A stretch of 64,000 nt of DNA from NCBI RefSeq assembly GCF_000953015.1, contig NZ_LN794158.1, positions 124,001 through 188,000 on the forward strand, in the 5' to 3' direction. The DNA comes from Candidatus Methylopumilus turicensis (lineage in GTDB: Bacteria > Pseudomonadota > Gammaproteobacteria > Burkholderiales > Methylophilaceae). Shown piece by piece: positions 61,721-64,000 of this stretch (the first letter of the stretch is position 1; each line of letters opens with the position of its first letter). The notes beneath the pieces are model-generated. The model did not search any database. It saw nothing but the letters and a program-made list of their open reading frames with translations, and was not told the DNA's origin. Made by a program: the position numbers and the translations under genes.

Positions 61721-61764
61721 ACCGCTGCAAAACAAATAATGATGTTTTGCGGCGGTTTTTTTTT
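61721..61764 (+). terminator. Intrinsic terminator of hps
   Basis: ACCGCTGCAAAACA and TGTTTTGCGGCGGT form a stem with one mismatch and a loop AATAATGA, followed by nine T residues. It ends the hps unit before hisB, so hisB onward needs its own promoter or read-through. Confidence 0.92.
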
Positions 61765-61789
61765 AAATTAAGAAAGAAAACATACTCTC

Positions 61790-62377
61790 ATGCGTAAAGC
61801 TGAAGTAAGCCGTAATACTCTAGAAACCCAAATTGTTGTTTCAATTAATCTTGATGGCACTGGGGCCTCTCAATTGGCGAGTGGGCTAGGTTTTCTTGAT
61901 CACATGATTGACCAGATTGCCAGACACGGCATGATGGATATCAAAGTTGAAGCGAAAGGTGATTTGCATATTGATGCGCATCACACTGTAGAAGATGTTG
62001 GCATTACCCTTGGCCAAGCCTTTGCAAAAGCAATTGGCGATAAAAAAGGTGTGCGACGCTACGGCCATTCATATGTGCCTCTTGACGAAGCGCTGTCCCG
62101 GGTTGTTCTTGATTTGTCAGGTCGTCCTGGTTTGGAATTTGGTGTTGAATTTAAACGGGCACGCATCGGTGATTTTGATGTGGATCTTATCCACGAATTT
62201 TTCCAAGGTTTTGTTAACCATGCTTTAGTGACTTTGCATATTGACAACTTGCGTGGTGATAATGCACATCATCAATCAGAAACAATCTTTAAGGCATTTG
62301 GCCGTGCGCTTCGTATGGCTGCCGAACTAGATCCTCGTATGGCAGGCATCATGCCTTCTACCAAGGGAAGTTTATAA
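61790..62377 (+). CDS. hisB: Imidazoleglycerol-phosphate dehydratase HisB
   Basis: HisB dehydrates imidazoleglycerol phosphate to imidazole acetol phosphate. The 195-residue protein is the monofunctional form without a histidinol-phosphatase domain, and it carries the metal-binding His motifs [29 protein letters not shown] and the second-site [25 protein letters not shown]. It starts with AGAAAGAAAA before ATG 61790, after the hps terminator. It is followed by a 72-base gap before hisH. Confidence 0.95.
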   Translation: MRKAEVSRNTLETQIVVSINLDGTGASQLASGLGFLDHMIDQIARHGMMDIKVEAKGDLHIDAHHTVEDVGITLGQAFAKAIGDKKGVRRYGHSYVPLDEALSRVVLDLSGRPGLEFGVEFKRARIGDFDVDLIHEFFQGFVNHALVTLHIDNLRGDNAHHQSETIFKAFGRALRMAAELDPRMAGIMPSTKGSL

Positions 62378-62449
62378 GTCTGAGTGTTAATTACTCAACA
62401 CTTTGGTCATCCAAACTTAAATAGTGGATGACGAAATTTTCAGAAAAGT

Positions 62450-63097
62450 ATGATGATTGATATCGCAGTAGTAGATTATGGCATGGGCAATTTACGCTCA
62501 GTTTCAAAAGCTTTGGAGCATGTTGCACCCAATAAAAACGTTGCGGTGACAAGTAGCGCTAAGGAAATTTTGGATGCAGAGCGCGTTGTGTTTCCTGGGC
62601 AAGGTGCCATGCCTGATTGTATGCGCGAACTTGAGTCTAGAGGTTTGCGTGATGCGATTGTGCAATCAGCAGCTAGCAAACCATTCCTCGGTATTTGTAT
62701 AGGCTTACAGCTTTTGTTTCAGCACTCTGAAGAAGGCGATGCAAATGGCTTAGGGATTTTAGCTGGTAAGGTAAAACGCTTTGCTAGCGATGCTATGTAT
62801 GATGCAGAAGGCAGTAAACTCAAAGTTCCGCACATGGGATGGAATCAGGTTTATCAAAAGCAAGATCACCCGATGTGGAAAGATATTCCGGATGGTGAGC
62901 GTTTTTATTACGTGCATAGTTATTATGTCCAGCCAGATGATGAAAGTTTAGTGGCGGGCGTGACTGAGTATCCTAAAGCATTCACAGGCGCTATCGCTCA
63001 CAACAATATTTTTGCAGTGCAATTTCACCCAGAGAAAAGTCAGCACGCTGGATTACAGTTGTTATCCAACTTTGTTCAGTGGAACGGCAAGTCTTAA
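62450..63097 (+). CDS. hisH: Imidazole glycerol phosphate synthase glutaminase subunit HisH
   Basis: HisH hydrolyses glutamine and passes ammonia to HisF. The 215-residue protein has the class I glutamine amidotransferase triad: Cys in [14 protein letters not shown], and His and Glu in [15 protein letters not shown]. The start [16 protein letters not shown] is diagnostic. Either ATG 62450 or 62453 may be used. It forms an operon with hisA and hisF; hisA begins 41 bases after its stop, or overlaps if an upstream start is used. Confidence 0.95.
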   Translation: MMIDIAVVDYGMGNLRSVSKALEHVAPNKNVAVTSSAKEILDAERVVFPGQGAMPDCMRELESRGLRDAIVQSAASKPFLGICIGLQLLFQHSEEGDANGLGILAGKVKRFASDAMYDAEGSKLKVPHMGWNQVYQKQDHPMWKDIPDGERFYYVHSYYVQPDDESLVAGVTEYPKAFTGAIAHNNIFAVQFHPEKSQHAGLQLLSNFVQWNGKS

Positions 63098-63138
63098 TCC
63101 CTTTATTCACTTTTATTTGTAAAAACAGCCTTTATATT

Positions 63139-63879
63139 ATGTTAATTATTCCTGCTATCGATTTAAAAGACGGTCACTGTGTTCGTTTGAAACAAGGTTT
63201 GATGGAAGACGCGACGGTGTTTTCTGAAGATCCTGGTGCAATGGCCCGTCATTGGGTAGATCAAGGCGGTAAGCGCCTGCATCTTGTTGATTTGAATGGC
63301 GCGTTTGCTGGTAAGCCAGTAAATGAAGGTGCCATTAAAGCCATTGTTGAAGCTTGTCGTGGTGAAATTCCAATTCAATTGGGCGGTGGTATTCGTGATT
63401 TGGAAACCATCGAGCGTTATCTCGATAATGGGATTGATTATGTGATTATTGGCACGGCCGCTGTTAAAAATCCAGGTTTCTTACATGAGGCATGCTACGC
63501 ATTCCCCGGTCAAATCATGGTGGGTTTAGATGCAAAAGATGGCAAAGTGGCTGTAGATGGCTGGTCTAAATTAACTGGTCATGACGTGATTGATCTAGCT
63601 AAGAAGTTTGAAGACTACGGTGTTGAAGCGATTGTTTATACCGATATCGGTCGTGACGGGATGCTAAGTGGTGTCAACATCGAGGCAACAGTTGCCTTGG
63701 CACAAGCGCTCAATATTCCAGTGATTGCGAGCGGTGGCATTACCGATTTAGATGATGTGCGTAAGCTTTGTGCGGTTGAAAGTGAAGGTATTATGGGTGC
63801 GATTACAGGCCGTGCAATCTATGAAGGCACGTTGAATTTTGAAGCGGCACAAGCACTTGCCAATGAGTTGAACGGTTAA
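63139..63879 (+). CDS. hisA: Phosphoribosylformimino-5-aminoimidazole carboxamide isomerase HisA
   Basis: HisA isomerises the ribose of ProFAR to PRFAR. The 246-residue barrel has [20 protein letters not shown] at its start, the [15 protein letters not shown] loop, [34 protein letters not shown] and the catalytic [12 protein letters not shown] chose the ATG at 63139, which gives this conserved beginning; frames upstream would add 20 non-conserved residues. It overlaps hisF by one base (TAATG junction). Confidence 0.95.
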   Translation: MLIIPAIDLKDGHCVRLKQGLMEDATVFSEDPGAMARHWVDQGGKRLHLVDLNGAFAGKPVNEGAIKAIVEACRGEIPIQLGGGIRDLETIERYLDNGIDYVIIGTAAVKNPGFLHEACYAFPGQIMVGLDAKDGKVAVDGWSKLTGHDVIDLAKKFEDYGVEAIVYTDIGRDGMLSGVNIEATVALAQALNIPVIASGGITDLDDVRKLCAVESEGIMGAITGRAIYEGTLNFEAAQALANELNG

Positions 63880-64000
63880 TGCTAGCAAAACGCATCATTC
63901 CATGTCTTGACGTGACTGATGGTCGCGTCGTGAAGGGTGTCAATTTTCTTGAACTGCGTGATGCAGGTGATCCAGTAGAAATCGCGCGCCGTTATGATGA
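63879..64000 (+). CDS. hisF: Imidazole glycerol phosphate synthase cyclase subunit HisF (3' truncated)
   Basis: This is the first 40 codons of hisF, running off the window. The sequence [20 protein letters not shown] is followed by [21 protein letters not shown], exactly the conserved HisF start, with catalytic Asp11 in CLDV. HisF uses ammonia from HisH to close the imidazole ring and release AICAR. The start codon shares its A with the hisA stop. Confidence 0.96.
   Translation, partial: MLAKRIIPCLDVTDGRVVKGVNFLELRDAGDPVEIARRYD

Overview
The window looks like the chromosome of a betaproteobacterial methylotroph of the family Methylophilaceae (Methylotenera/Methylophilus-like). The main evidence is a 3-hexulose-6-phosphate synthase gene (ribulose monophosphate pathway) inside a histidine operon, a typical betaproteobacterial order (mla genes - ABC exporter - ibaG - murA - hisGDCBHAF), cytochrome c biogenesis of the ResB/CcsA type, and moderate-to-low G+C. 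This assignment is inferred from gene content; no 16S rRNA is present.

Layout. 1-1.4 kb: the 3' end of an outer-membrane porin, then two small paralogous lipoproteins and the in-frame remnant of a third. 1.4-10.5 kb: an AT-rich accessory island ending at the 3' side of moaC. It carries two tyrosine recombinases (one full length, one catalytic domain only), a clamp-loader-like AAA+ ATPase, a KAP-like P-loop NTPase, two very small phage-like ORFs, a roughly 230-base block of successive hairpins, several unknown genes and a Phd/RelE-type toxin-antitoxin pair. Its transcription units are separated by copies of one 19-base palindrome, and three copies of the 12-mer ATAAATACTTTT (like a T4-type late promoter) lie in it. 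10.5-50 kb: housekeeping backbone: moaC, bepA, soxYZ, htpX, hda, purM, two DUF3108 proteins, an RsmB-type methyltransferase, an RND efflux pair, ampD, an NtrC-family regulator, an ECF sigma cluster, lptFG, pepA-holC, gcvH, a PBP7-like peptidase, topA, ttcA (frameshifted here), a pteridine reductase, trmB, engB, cytochrome c4 and resB-ccsA. 50-64 kb: a solitary pseudopilin, mlaFEDCB, a two-gene ABC exporter, ibaG, grxD, murA and hisG-hisD-hisC-[hps]-hisB-hisH-hisA-hisF, the last running off the window.

How it fits together. The backbone genes serve envelope assembly and quality control (BepA, HtpX, LptFG, Mla, MurA, AmpD, PBP7), cytochrome c maturation and histidine synthesis. Hps, the first carbon-fixing enzyme of formaldehyde assimilation, sits between hisC and hisB as its own unit, with a visible sigma70-like promoter, an inverted repeat at the expected transcription start and a strong terminator. 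The island is the part most likely to hold undescribed biology: the shared palindromes, late-promoter-like elements, gp44-like ATPase and structured block suggest a phage-related or phage-parasitic element, but this is inference from motifs only.
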